Assembly: GCF_026240635.1 (NCBI RefSeq)
Contig: NZ_CP110848.1
Location: forward strand, 3,367,741-3,431,740
Length of the DNA stretch: 64,000 nucleotides
Source of the DNA: Trichothermofontia sichuanensis B231
GTDB lineage: Bacteria > Cyanobacteriota > Cyanobacteriia > B231
Reading direction: 5' to 3'
Shown here: piece after piece, positions 9,538-16,219 of the stretch
How positions within the stretch are numbered: the first letter of the stretch is position 1
Layout: each line of letters opens with the position of its first letter
Made by a program: the position numbers and the translations under genes
The notes under the pieces: model-generated
The model's database searches: none
What the model was told of the DNA's origin: nothing
What the model saw: the letters and a program-made list of their open reading frames with translations, nothing else

Positions 9538-9573
9538 GCTGATACTGTCTACCCCAAAATCCCAGAAGAGCCA
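9538..9573 (+). repeat. 36-bp dispersed repeat, copy 1
   Basis: GCTGATACTGTCTACCCCAA followed by AATCCCAGAAGAGCC recurs nearly identically at 40381-40416 beside the hicBA insertion. It directly abuts the class A element here. Function unknown. Confidence 0.6.
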
Positions 9574-9606
9574 ATGGGTAGTCATACTGGCTCCAGAGAA
9601 AGTTGG

Positions 9607-10351
9607 CTAGCGGGCGATCGCTTCATCCGCTGCTGAAGGGAGGATGACCCTAAAGTTACCGGCACCCACGGCCTTAGTCAGGGTATCGACAACGGCTTGA
9701 GGATGATCGTAGGGGCCGCAGAAGAAGAGGGGATTACCTTCCTTATCCCCACAGGCAATGCGGTTGTTGGGATCCCATTCACCCAGAAAATCACGGACCG
9801 GTTCAAAATCGGCATGGGGCGAAAAGCCAAGTTTTTCAGCATACTCCAGCGCACTGAAGACGATCGCTTGGGCTTGTTCCAAGCTAATTGCCTGGGGTGG
9901 CTCCTCAAATGCCTGATAAATCCTTGCCAGGAATTGTTCACACTCGCTGCCATTCACCTGCTAGGGACCCTGGGCATCCTTCACCCCTAAACACCCTAAA
10001 TCCACTAGATAGACTGCCAACGTAAAGCGGTTATAGCCCCGTTTCCGTATAACGGAGACCACGGCTAATCCCCCCTCTGCCCACTCGCGATCGGCCTGGG
10101 CCTGCTCTGACTCAGGGTCGATAGTCCCCCATGGGGCGAAATAGTGGCGATAAATTTCGGCATTGACAAAACAGCGATCAATGGGATCAAGCCCACCTTG
10201 CCTGTTGCCGCTCGCCGGTCGCTTGCTCTGCTTGCTGTCGTAGGAAGTTCGCCACGTCAGCCGTCTTGAGACCTAGTTTACGAGCAATTTGTTTGGGCAT
10301 AAGGTTAAGTGCTCGCAGATTCAGAATTTCCTGGCGTTGGGTTAAGGGCAT
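9607..10351 (-). pseudogene. Decayed HTH-domain protein gene (frameshift plus amber stop)
   Basis: Read on the minus strand from an ATG at 10351 (GGAG about 8 bp upstream), the protein opens with a helix-turn-helix segment MPLTQRQEILNLRALNLMPK. It runs to TGA at 10187-10189. One base out of frame, the sequence continues LDPIDRCFVNAEIYRHYFAP and VSVIRKRGYNRFTLAVYLVD, LGCLGVKDAQGP, then an in-frame TAG at 9961-9963. Beyond it the same frame resumes QVNGSECEQFLARIYQAF and runs to 9607. With the frameshift and stop repaired, one protein of about 245 residues results. I recognise the layout from conserved hypothetical proteins but cannot name the family. The 116-residue 3' part could in principle be made from a GTG at 9957, but no ribosome site supports that. 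Confidence 0.7.
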
Positions 10352-10481
10352 GGGACATACTCCATCAAACCGTCGCAATCCCTGGTCGCAATATTGCAAT
10401 TCTAGATCGCAATTCTAGATCACGAATTCAGCCTTCTCCTTTCACCGTGGTAGCCTCCTGAATCCCCTATCCTCCTATGCC

Positions 10482-10757
10482 TCAACCAGCTGAGCACTCA
10501 GACTGCCTCTCCCTCAAAAGCTGCTGGTGACTTTGCCGCAGTTGCTCCCACAGAGTTTCAAGTTGGGCATACGCCTCTTCACAGGCTAACTTGCCATTGG
10601 TTTGTAGATTGCTTACCAGACTGACCTGCTGGGCAAATCGCTGCAACGCCGCATCGAAGCGGACATTGGCTGGCGACGGATCACCCTGATAGGTAAACAA
10701 TGGATACAGGAACGGATTGCTGTGGTGCACCTGCGATGTTGCAAACTGGTTAGCCAT
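10482..10757 (-). CDS. Small conserved cyanobacterial protein (DUF7219-like)
   Basis: A 91-residue soluble protein beginning MANQFATSQVHHSNPFLYPL. The N-terminal third is aromatic/proline-rich (FTYQGDPSPANVRFDAALQR), and the rest is predicted helical with heptad-like spacing (LVSNLQTNGKLACEEAYAQL, LWEQLRQSHQQL). Small proteins with the pattern F...R.HP...Y.G.F.P.NL.FD..L..FA occur widely in cyanobacteria and are sometimes mislabelled as isopropylmalate dehydrogenase-like. Its role is unknown. It stands alone, facing away from the intergenic region at 10758. Confidence 0.7.
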   Translation of the reverse strand: MANQFATSQVHHSNPFLYPLFTYQGDPSPANVRFDAALQRFAQQVSLVSNLQTNGKLACEEAYAQLETLWEQLRQSHQQLLRERQSECSAG

Positions 10758-11287
10758 AATGCCACCTCTTGTCGATGTTAATTACGTTAATTACTCGGCG
10801 CGATCGTGGTTCGCCACCCCAATAGGGGCTAGCCTGAGGCCGTTGGGCCAGACAAGGGTGCTTACTGCTCACCCCATTGGCTTGTCCTATCTTTATCCTA
10901 TCCTTGCCCTATCCCTTGGCCCTTGGGGAGGTGCAGCGATCCAGTGTCATTTTTAAGTTAACCTGACATTGGCATTCCCTTAAACTAACCTTAACAGAAA
11001 CCCCCTTGATGGGCCAGCGCAAGTTTACCGAGAGACCAACAGCGGCAGACCGGGCTACATCCGTAGCAGTACCGACTGCCCCAGAGCGCGGGGCAGCCGC
11101 AGCCTTGTCTACGCAATTTCCCGGATAGGGACTACCGGGTCCACCCAAGCAAATCAGTTATATTGGTGAGGTCAGAAAGGGGGAAAATCCTTATCCTAAA
11201 GGTTAGGGAAAGACATAGAACACCTCAAAAGTCCCCCCAGCACCTAGGGGGCTTTTTCTTGGGCGATGCTGGGGTGGTCCACCTTCC
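10758..11287. other. Intergenic region with terminator and possible small RNA
   Basis: No convincing protein gene in 530 bp; the ORFs present lack ribosome sites and family resemblance. Features seen are a GC-rich inverted segment near 11080-11100 (TGCCCCAGAGCGCGGGGCA), a smaller stem near 11189-11210, and a strong hairpin with T tract at 11227-11258. A short plus-strand RNA ending at that hairpin is possible. Confidence 0.4.
11227..11258. terminator. Bidirectional Rho-independent terminator
   Basis: AAAAG(T)CCCCC pairs with GGGGGCTTTT across a loop of about 9 bases, with one bulged T. T runs follow the stem on both strands. It lies about 30 bp beyond the minus-strand gene at 11288 and could equally end a plus-strand transcript from the 10.8-11.2 kb region. 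Confidence 0.7.
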
Positions 11288-11617
11288 CTAATCGCTGGGA
11301 GGAGCGATCGCAGCCACAACTTCGTAAATGGTCAGGGTGGGTGGCTGGGTAAACAGGGGAGCCATTTTTTTGAGGATGGCCTGGTGGACAGCCTCAGTTT
11401 CGCTGGCGTCCATGTCTTCGACACTTTCCCAAAAGACAACTGACAGGCCCCGATCGCTGTCGGGTTCGCGTAGCAGGTAAGCCCCTTTGAAGCCAGCTTT
11501 GTAGGTGGCGATCGCCTCTTCGTACAACTGCTGGGCTGCCGCAAACTTGCCCGGCTTAAACTCCCCCACCGCGACATGGGCAAACTGGCGTTTGAGAAAG
11601 TCCTGAAAATCACTCAT
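11288..11617 (-). CDS. ABM-like dimeric alpha/beta-barrel protein
   Basis: A 109-residue soluble protein. The pattern KPGKFAAAQQLYEEAIATYK ... LLREPDSDRGLSVVFWESVE resembles the antibiotic-biosynthesis-monooxygenase / stress-responsive A-B-barrel fold: a strand, a long helix, two strands (GAYLLRE and LSVVFWES), then a second helix and a strand LTIYEVVA. No catalytic or cofactor residues can be assigned, and the family covers heme monooxygenases as well as proteins of unknown role. Monocistronic, with a terminator 30 bp downstream. Confidence 0.6.
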   Translation of the reverse strand: MSDFQDFLKRQFAHVAVGEFKPGKFAAAQQLYEEAIATYKAGFKGAYLLREPDSDRGLSVVFWESVEDMDASETEAVHQAILKKMAPLFTQPPTLTIYEVVAAIAPPSD

Positions 11618-11772
11618 GGTTTATGGCTCCATCGCTCAACTCCTCCCTACCTAGTGTTAGGCGAGAAGGGGCAAAAGCAGCAAAAATTCAACAAATTATC
11701 GGGATTCTCCAGCGGCGCACCTAGGTGCGATCGCGGTAGTAGAGGGCCAACCGGTGGGCACCTGGATGGGCC

Positions 11773-12723
11773 TTAGGACTTGATCGCCTTGTATAAGATC
11801 TGCACCAATAGCAGCAGTTGTTTTTTATTAAAGGCTTTAATCAACACCTCAGCCGCCGCCCTGGGTTCAAGGGGAACGGTGATGTATTGCGGTTGAACCG
11901 GTTCCAGGGTGGGCTGTACGGCTAGCTTTTGCAGACTAGGGCTGGCAGCAATCTCAGCCGCACGGCCCGCTTGTAGGAGATCGCCTCCCTGTTTCAAATC
12001 TTTAACCACTAGGGGAGCCAGGGTTGCATAGGCATTATCAGGATTCGCGATCGCAACTTTAGCGGTTTGGATTAGAGTTTGCCAGGTGCTGGTATTGGCT
12101 GCCACCTGGGATAAGCGATCACACAAGCCCACTAACTGCTGACGGGTTTTGGGGGTTGCCGTTTGCTTAAACAGGGGCAGCATTTCCCGCAACAAGGCCG
12201 TGACCGCGATCGCATAATTACTCCCTGATTGAGGCGCGGGTGCCGGCACGGTTGCGGGCGCTGGGGGCGGCGCCGAAGCAGCCGGCGCCGGTGCCGGCGT
12301 CCTCCCCCTCACCAAGGCGTCCAGGTATGCCTGAAGCCGCGTAAAGGTTGGCTCTATTGCCTGCACCGCCTGTTCGCCCTCCTCTTCCCGGAGGCCAAAG
12401 GGACCCTGGAGTTTATCCACCAAATCTTTGAGGGTGTCAAAGCCACTGAGAAACAGAGTTTCGACCTGCTGATCCACACTCACCGGGGTTTCCTTGAGCA
12501 CCTTAAGGCAATCCTCCAACCGGTGGGCCGTTTTCTGGATACTGGTAAAGCCCAGCATCGCCGCCCCGCCCTTGATCGAGTGGGCGGCCCGGAAGACCTC
12601 ATTCACCCGTTCGGCATCTTCTACGGTGGCCTGCAAACTCAACAGTCCTTGCTCCAGGGTTTCGAGGTGCTCCTTGGCCTCCTCCAGAAAGTAACCGATA
12701 ATTTTTTGCTTATCGTCCGACAC
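11773..12723 (-). CDS. Hpt-domain phosphotransfer protein
   Basis: The GTG at 12723 is preferred: GGGAGGA sits about 9 bp upstream, and the protein then begins directly at the domain (SDDKQKIIGYFLEEAKEHLE). This gives 316 residues. Residues 5-110 form a histidine phosphotransfer domain with the motif FRAAHSIKGGAAMLGF; His48 is the predicted phosphorylation site. A proline/alanine-rich linker (about 140-175) leads to a helical C-terminal region of unknown function. There is no CheA catalytic or CheW domain, so it should relay phosphate between other kinases and receivers; CheA/PilL-like systems controlling type IV pili are one candidate, but no partner gene is adjacent. Confidence 0.82.
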   Translation of the reverse strand: MSDDKQKIIGYFLEEAKEHLETLEQGLLSLQATVEDAERVNEVFRAAHSIKGGAAMLGFTSIQKTAHRLEDCLKVLKETPVSVDQQVETLFLSGFDTLKDLVDKLQGPFGLREEEGEQAVQAIEPTFTRLQAYLDALVRGRTPAPAPAASAPPPAPATVPAPAPQSGSNYAIAVTALLREMLPLFKQTATPKTRQQLVGLCDRLSQVAANTSTWQTLIQTAKVAIANPDNAYATLAPLVVKDLKQGGDLLQAGRAAEIAASPSLQKLAVQPTLEPVQPQYITVPLEPRAAAEVLIKAFNKKQLLLLVQILYKAIKS

Positions 12724-13131
12724 TGCCCTATTCCTCCCAATAACCGGACTCTCTGCCCTAGTCCCAATGCCTACCGCTAGTAACGGGTACGGCCCTATGA
12801 GCATAGCCAATGATCGCAGCCAAGCCTATCCGTCAAACACTGCCATCACGGCGACTCCATCACGACAACTGCCGCGTGAGTATGCCCAGCGGTGCTGACC
12901 AACCTGACAAGGCTGATCAGTTTTGATGACCAGCTTAACCAAGTTTGCTGGCAAATACCCAGAGTCAGGACAAAAATGCAGGGAACCCGGCGCTGAATGA
13001 CTCAGCTACGCCCATCCTAGAGCGATCGCCCCAGCGGCAAATGAACGGGGCGTGAGGCAGGCACAACGTTATGTCATAATTTGTAACGTGTACTTTAAGG
13101 AAAATAGCCCCGACACGGTTAAGTGGGAGTC
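12724..13131. other. Intergenic region between the Hpt gene and rubA
   Basis: About 400 bp without a recognisable gene. It should contain the divergent promoters for the Hpt gene and for the rubA-ycf48-psb cluster. AT-rich sequence at 13069-13095 (TTATGTCATAATTTGTAACG) is the most promoter-like part, but no clear -35/-10 pair can be fixed. Confidence 0.4.
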
Positions 13132-13467
13132 ATGACCTCTGAGACGGTAGAGAGAGCCACCCCCGATCGGTACGAATGCCGATCCTGCGGGTACGTATAT
13201 GAACCCAGCGCAGGAGACAGTAGCCAGCAGGTGTCACCCCATACCTTATTTACCGATCTGCCAGCCAATTGGCGATGTCCCGTATGCGGTGCCCGTAAGA
13301 ATGCCTTTAAGAACATCGGCCCCCAGGGCGCCCCTTCGGGCTTCCAGGAAAACCTTAACTATGGGTTGGGGGTCAATGCTCTGACCCCTGGCCAGAAAAA
13401 CCTGTTGATTTTTGGGGGGCTGGCCCTTGTCTTTTTCCTAATGCTGAGCCTGTATGGCCTCCAATAA
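13132..13467 (+). CDS. rubA: Rubredoxin RubA, membrane-anchored
   Basis: A 111-residue thylakoid rubredoxin required in cyanobacteria and plastids for assembly of photosystem II (and reported to affect photosystem I). The iron site is the pair CRSCG (about residue 17) and CPVCG (about 53), with the usual GYVYEPSAGD between them. A flexible linker leads to one C-terminal transmembrane helix (LLIFGGLALVFFLMLSLYGL). I use the ATG at 13132, preceded by GGGAG at short spacing; an in-frame GTG 9 bp earlier has no ribosome site. It is followed 45 bp later by ycf48 and then psbEFLJ, the classic photosystem II assembly cluster. Confidence 0.95.
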   Translation: MTSETVERATPDRYECRSCGYVYEPSAGDSSQQVSPHTLFTDLPANWRCPVCGARKNAFKNIGPQGAPSGFQENLNYGLGVNALTPGQKNLLIFGGLALVFFLMLSLYGLQ

Positions 13468-13512
13468 GGGCCGGTCAAGGTCACATTTAATGATCTGTCC
13501 AGGAGTACGGTC

Positions 13513-14496
13513 GTGAGAAACCTGTTAAGAATCGTAATATTTGGTCTGAGCTTGCTGTTATGTGTGGCGTGTAATCCTGCCTACCTCCCGCCGCTGGATA
13601 ACAACCCCTGGCAAGTGATTCAACTCCCTACAGACATGACGCCCCAGGATATCAGCTTTACTGGTGATCCCCAGCATGGTTGGTTGGTGGGGAGTAAGAC
13701 CTCCCTGTTTGAAACTGTGGATGGGGGACAGACCTGGCAGGAACGGCGTTTAGATTTAGATGAAAAGTTTACCTTCACCTCGGTGAGCTTTGCGGGTAAC
13801 GAAGGCTGGATTGTTGGGGAGCCGTCGATCCTCCTGCATACGGGGGATGGCGGGCAGTCCTGGACACAGATCAGTTTGAGTAGTCGTTTGCCCGGATCGC
13901 CTAGCAAGATTCAGGCATTGGGACCGGGGAAAGCAGAAATGACCACCGATGTGGGGGCTATTTATCAAACCACTGATGGGGGCCAAACGTGGCAGGCCCT
14001 TGTTCAGGAAGCCGTGGGGGTATTCCGCAATCTGGCGCGATCGCCGGATGGTCGGTATATTGCGGTCTCGTCGCGGGGGAGTTTCTACTCCATGTGGGAA
14101 CCTGGGCAGCAACGGTGGCAACCCTACAACCGCAGTTCGTCGCGGCGGGTCCAAAATATGGGCTTTACCCAGGATGGAGGGCTGTGGTTATTAGCCCGGG
14201 GTGGGCAAATCCAATTTAGCCCAACGGGGGAAGAAGGGTCCTGGACGGATCCGCTGACCCCTGAGTTTGCTACCAGTTGGGGGCTACTCGACTTAGCCTA
14301 TCGGACACCGGAGGAACTTTGGATCGTGGGAGGCAGTGGCAATCTCCTGTGCAGCCAAGACGGGGGTAAGACTTGGAAGAAGGATACGGCGGTTGAAGAT
14401 GTCCCCTCAAACTTTAACCGGATTCTGTTCATGAATGCTAATCAGGGCTTTATCTTGGGGCAGCGGGGAATTATCCTGCGCTACCAGGCCGCCTAA
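13513..14496 (+). CDS. ycf48: Photosystem II assembly factor Ycf48 (HCF136)
   Basis: A 327-residue lumenal beta-propeller that binds the D1 precursor and photosystem II reaction-centre intermediates. It starts at GTG 13513 with AGGAG 7 bp upstream. The N-terminus is a lipoprotein signal (IVIFGLSLLLCVAC), with the lipobox LCVAC placing the lipidated Cys near residue 20. The rest is seven-bladed-propeller repeat sequence with recurring (T/S).DGG.(T/S)W motifs (VDGGQTWQE, GDGGQSWTQ, TDGGQTWQA, QDGGKTWKK). The position between rubA and psbE is conserved in cyanobacteria. Confidence 0.96.
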   Translation: MRNLLRIVIFGLSLLLCVACNPAYLPPLDNNPWQVIQLPTDMTPQDISFTGDPQHGWLVGSKTSLFETVDGGQTWQERRLDLDEKFTFTSVSFAGNEGWIVGEPSILLHTGDGGQSWTQISLSSRLPGSPSKIQALGPGKAEMTTDVGAIYQTTDGGQTWQALVQEAVGVFRNLARSPDGRYIAVSSRGSFYSMWEPGQQRWQPYNRSSSRRVQNMGFTQDGGLWLLARGGQIQFSPTGEEGSWTDPLTPEFATSWGLLDLAYRTPEELWIVGGSGNLLCSQDGGKTWKKDTAVEDVPSNFNRILFMNANQGFILGQRGIILRYQAA

Positions 14497-14596
14497 ATCG
14501 GGAGACGGATGTTGCCAGAGGGAGGCTAAAGAGTAACGAGAGTATTAGATAATGGAATGTGAATTCTTATAAAACCTGAAGAGAGGAGGTTTTGAC

Positions 14597-14842
14597 ATGG
14601 CTGGTACAACGGGTGAACGACCCTTTTCGGACATTATTACGAGTATCCGCTACTGGGTGATTCACAGCATTACGATCCCTGCCTTATTCATTGCCGGTTG
14701 GCTGTTTGTCAGCACGGGGTTAGCCTATGATGTCTTTGGCACTCCCCGTCCGGATGAATATTTCACCCAAACGCGTCAGGAGCTACCGATCGTTTCCGAT
14801 CGCTTTGAGAGCAAGAAGCAAATTGAGCAGTTCATGAAGTAG
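14597..14842 (+). CDS. psbE: Photosystem II cytochrome b559 alpha subunit PsbE
   Basis: An 81-residue thylakoid protein that, with PsbF, binds the cytochrome b559 heme and is essential for photosystem II assembly. The heme-ligand His lies in [20 protein letters not shown]; the single membrane helix follows and the lumenal tail ends [10 protein letters not shown] strong AGAGGAGGT ribosome site is at 14582-14590. An AT-rich stretch at 14540-14575 (TATTAGATAATGG) may hold a promoter between ycf48 and psbE, but this is not proven. Confidence 0.98.
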   Translation: MAGTTGERPFSDIITSIRYWVIHSITIPALFIAGWLFVSTGLAYDVFGTPRPDEYFTQTRQELPIVSDRFESKKQIEQFMK

Positions 14843-14910
14843 TCGGCTACGGGTCGCTGCTAATGATACTGAATACTAAGCGTTGATCTGTCCTTATTGT
14901 GTATATAACT

Positions 14911-15045
14911 ATGGTCAGCAATAATCCGAATCAACCCACGTCCTATCCAATTTTTACGGTTCGCTGGCTAGCGGTGCATACCCTGGCCATTCCCACGGTT
15001 TTCTTCCTCGGCGCGATCGCCGCAATGCAGTTTATTCAACGGTAA
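14911..15045 (+). CDS. psbF: Photosystem II cytochrome b559 beta subunit PsbF
   Basis: A 44-residue protein, the normal length. The motif [20 protein letters not shown] contains the second heme-ligand histidine and the single transmembrane helix, and the protein ends AMQFIQR. It lies 68 bp downstream of psbE and 11 bp before psbL, in the conserved psbEFLJ order. Confidence 0.98.
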   Translation: MVSNNPNQPTSYPIFTVRWLAVHTLAIPTVFFLGAIAAMQFIQR

Positions 15046-15056
15046 CCAAGGAACTC

Positions 15057-15179
15057 ATGGCAGAACGGACTCCGAACCCTAATCGGCAACCCGTGGAGCT
15101 AAACCGGACTTCGCTCTATTTGGGTTTGCTCTTGATCTTTGTGCTAGGGATTTTATTCTCCAGCTATTTCTTTAACTAA
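15057..15179 (+). CDS. psbL: Photosystem II protein PsbL
   Basis: A 40-residue single-helix subunit at the photosystem II dimer interface, needed for plastoquinone QA function. Sequence pattern [20 protein letters not shown] ... SSYFFN is diagnostic. AAGGAACTC just upstream of the ATG serves as ribosome site. psbF lies 11 bp upstream; downstream the operon is interrupted by an unusually long gap before psbJ. Confidence 0.98.
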   Translation: MAERTPNPNRQPVELNRTSLYLGLLLIFVLGILFSSYFFN

Positions 15180-15483
15180 TGCTGGCACAGGGGTGGGCCT
15201 ACTGTGATGGCGGGATACTGATGCACTGGCGATTTCGGCATCCTAGTTGTAATAGGATCTCGCTAAACGGGAGTCGTCCATAGTGCTCGTCAGTGGCCCT
15301 CATCCCCCAATTCCTTACGCTCAAGTGGTCCCCTTCCGGTTCTGGTAGGGGGATATGGGGTGAGGGTTATCAATGTTGGGATGCCCCCCCTAAACAGCAG
15401 TCTTGAAAATGGAGTATCCTCCTGATATTGAGGGGATGCTGAGCAGTTAAGTTGGTTTTAGATTCTGTTAGGAGGTCAATGCA
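15180..15483 (+). other. Unusual 304-bp spacer between psbL and psbJ
   Basis: In most cyanobacteria psbL and psbJ are separated by a few tens of bases. Here the spacer contains no ORF of note. It has a palindromic repeat-like core at about 15298-15367 (CCCTCATCCCCCAATTCCTT ... GATATGGGGTGAGGG, arms complementary), resembling the C-rich dispersed repeats elsewhere in the window. The last 25 bp provide the psbJ ribosome site TAGGAGGT. Confidence 0.75.
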
Positions 15484-15603
15484 ATGCTTGAGTCAGGTAG
15501 AATTCCGCTCTGGTTGGTGGCCACGATCACGGGGTTGGGAGTGATCGCTATTGTTGGGCTGTTTTTCTACGGCGCGTATGCGGGTCTTGGTTCATCAATT
15601 TAG
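15484..15603 (+). CDS. psbJ: Photosystem II protein PsbJ
   Basis: A 39-residue single-helix thylakoid protein that affects electron flow around QA and assembly of the oxygen-evolving complex. The pattern [20 protein letters not shown] and the [14 protein letters not shown] tail are typical. A near-perfect TAGGAGGT lies 8 bp before the ATG. It is separated from psbL by 304 bp, so its expression may depend partly on a secondary promoter or on read-through past the spacer repeat. Confidence 0.98.
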   Translation: MLESGRIPLWLVATITGLGVIAIVGLFFYGAYAGLGSSI

Positions 15604-15716
15604 CCATTACTTTTAGCGATATTGGCTGATCGCGCCCCACTGGTCCAATGCTATTTCCCATATCATTGGTTTTGAGGAGCACGTTCACCAAATCGTGATC
15701 CGATAGTTGATCAAAG

Positions 15717-15940
15717 TACAGCCTTTACCTCAATCATAAAGTACAGTTTTACAGGAGTAGGCTGGGTGCACCCCGCAGGTGCGGCCCTCACCCTTAATCT
15801 CTCTCCGGCTCTGGGAGAAAGATTGAGGGTGAGGATTTGCTTCTCCCGACTTGGGAGAAGGGGTTGGGGGATGAGGGCTGCCGGTCGGATCGAGTATCCC
15901 AGCCTTAACTGTGTACTGAGTAAATTAGGTAAAGGCTGTA
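15717..15940 (+). repeat. Class B MITE-like element (224 bp)
   Basis: Starts TACAGCCTTTACCTCAATCA and ends AATTAGGTAAAGGCTGTA. The ends are inverted repeats (TACAGCCTTTACCT perfect for 14 bp, weaker for another 15). The interior holds two C-rich/G-rich hairpins and the block GGATGAGGGCTGCCGGTCGG found in all copies. Related copies lie at 36514, 53769 and 57172. Confidence 0.82.
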
Positions 15941-15961
15941 GTTTCAGCTCGTTAAAGAGGG

Positions 15962-15985
15962 TGGGGCCTCCTAGCCCCATTTTTT
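15962..15985 (+). terminator. Rho-independent terminator after psbEFLJ
   Basis: TGGGGC / GCCCCA stem with a 6-base loop followed by six T residues. It is about 360 bp past psbJ, beyond the class B element, and is the first good terminator for the psb operon. Confidence 0.7.
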
Positions 15986-16061
15986 GTGGCCCCGCTTTTT
16001 ATGCAGATTGTCTGGGGCGGTGCTGCTAGCTTGCCCCGAGGCGATCGGGGGGTGAACGTTT

Positions 16062-16168
16062 TATAGTCATTGCCATTTAGGCTGAAACAACACCCTCACC
16101 CCCAGCCCCTCTCCCAGAACGGGAGAGGGGAGTGAAAGACTGTATCGTTCTTATTTGGATTGACCATA
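16062..16168 (+). repeat. Class A MITE-like element, copy 2 (107 bp)
   Basis: TATAGTCATTGCCATTTAGG at the left end and TTATTTGGATTGACCATA at the right end, with the C-rich/G-rich hairpin between. Same length and layout as the other full copies. It lies 51 bp past the pheT stop. Confidence 0.85.
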
Positions 16169-16219
16169 GAAGCGGGGCTGGCGGTCGCTCCCTGGGGACT
16201 GGTCCCCGCGTCCTGACCA

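Larger units (their letters stand above)
8988..9606. other. Intergenic region upstream of pilM
   Basis: No gene is recognisable in these 619 bp. Near 9043-9068 a 9-bp unit (CAGCCTGAC) is repeated about three times, and CTGTGGGGAAC occurs twice between 9297 and 9332. A 107-bp class A element occupies 9428-9534. The pilM promoter is presumably here, but no convincing -35/-10 pair was identified. Confidence 0.6.

Noticed and set aside
10909-11148. Minus-strand 79-codon ORF
   Set aside because: No ribosome site, no recognisable family, arginine/alanine/glycine-rich composition typical of GC-rich shadow frames.
11040-11260. 6S RNA, tmRNA or SRP RNA
   Set aside because: None of the conserved sequence blocks I know for these RNAs are present; only a terminator and weak stems are visible.
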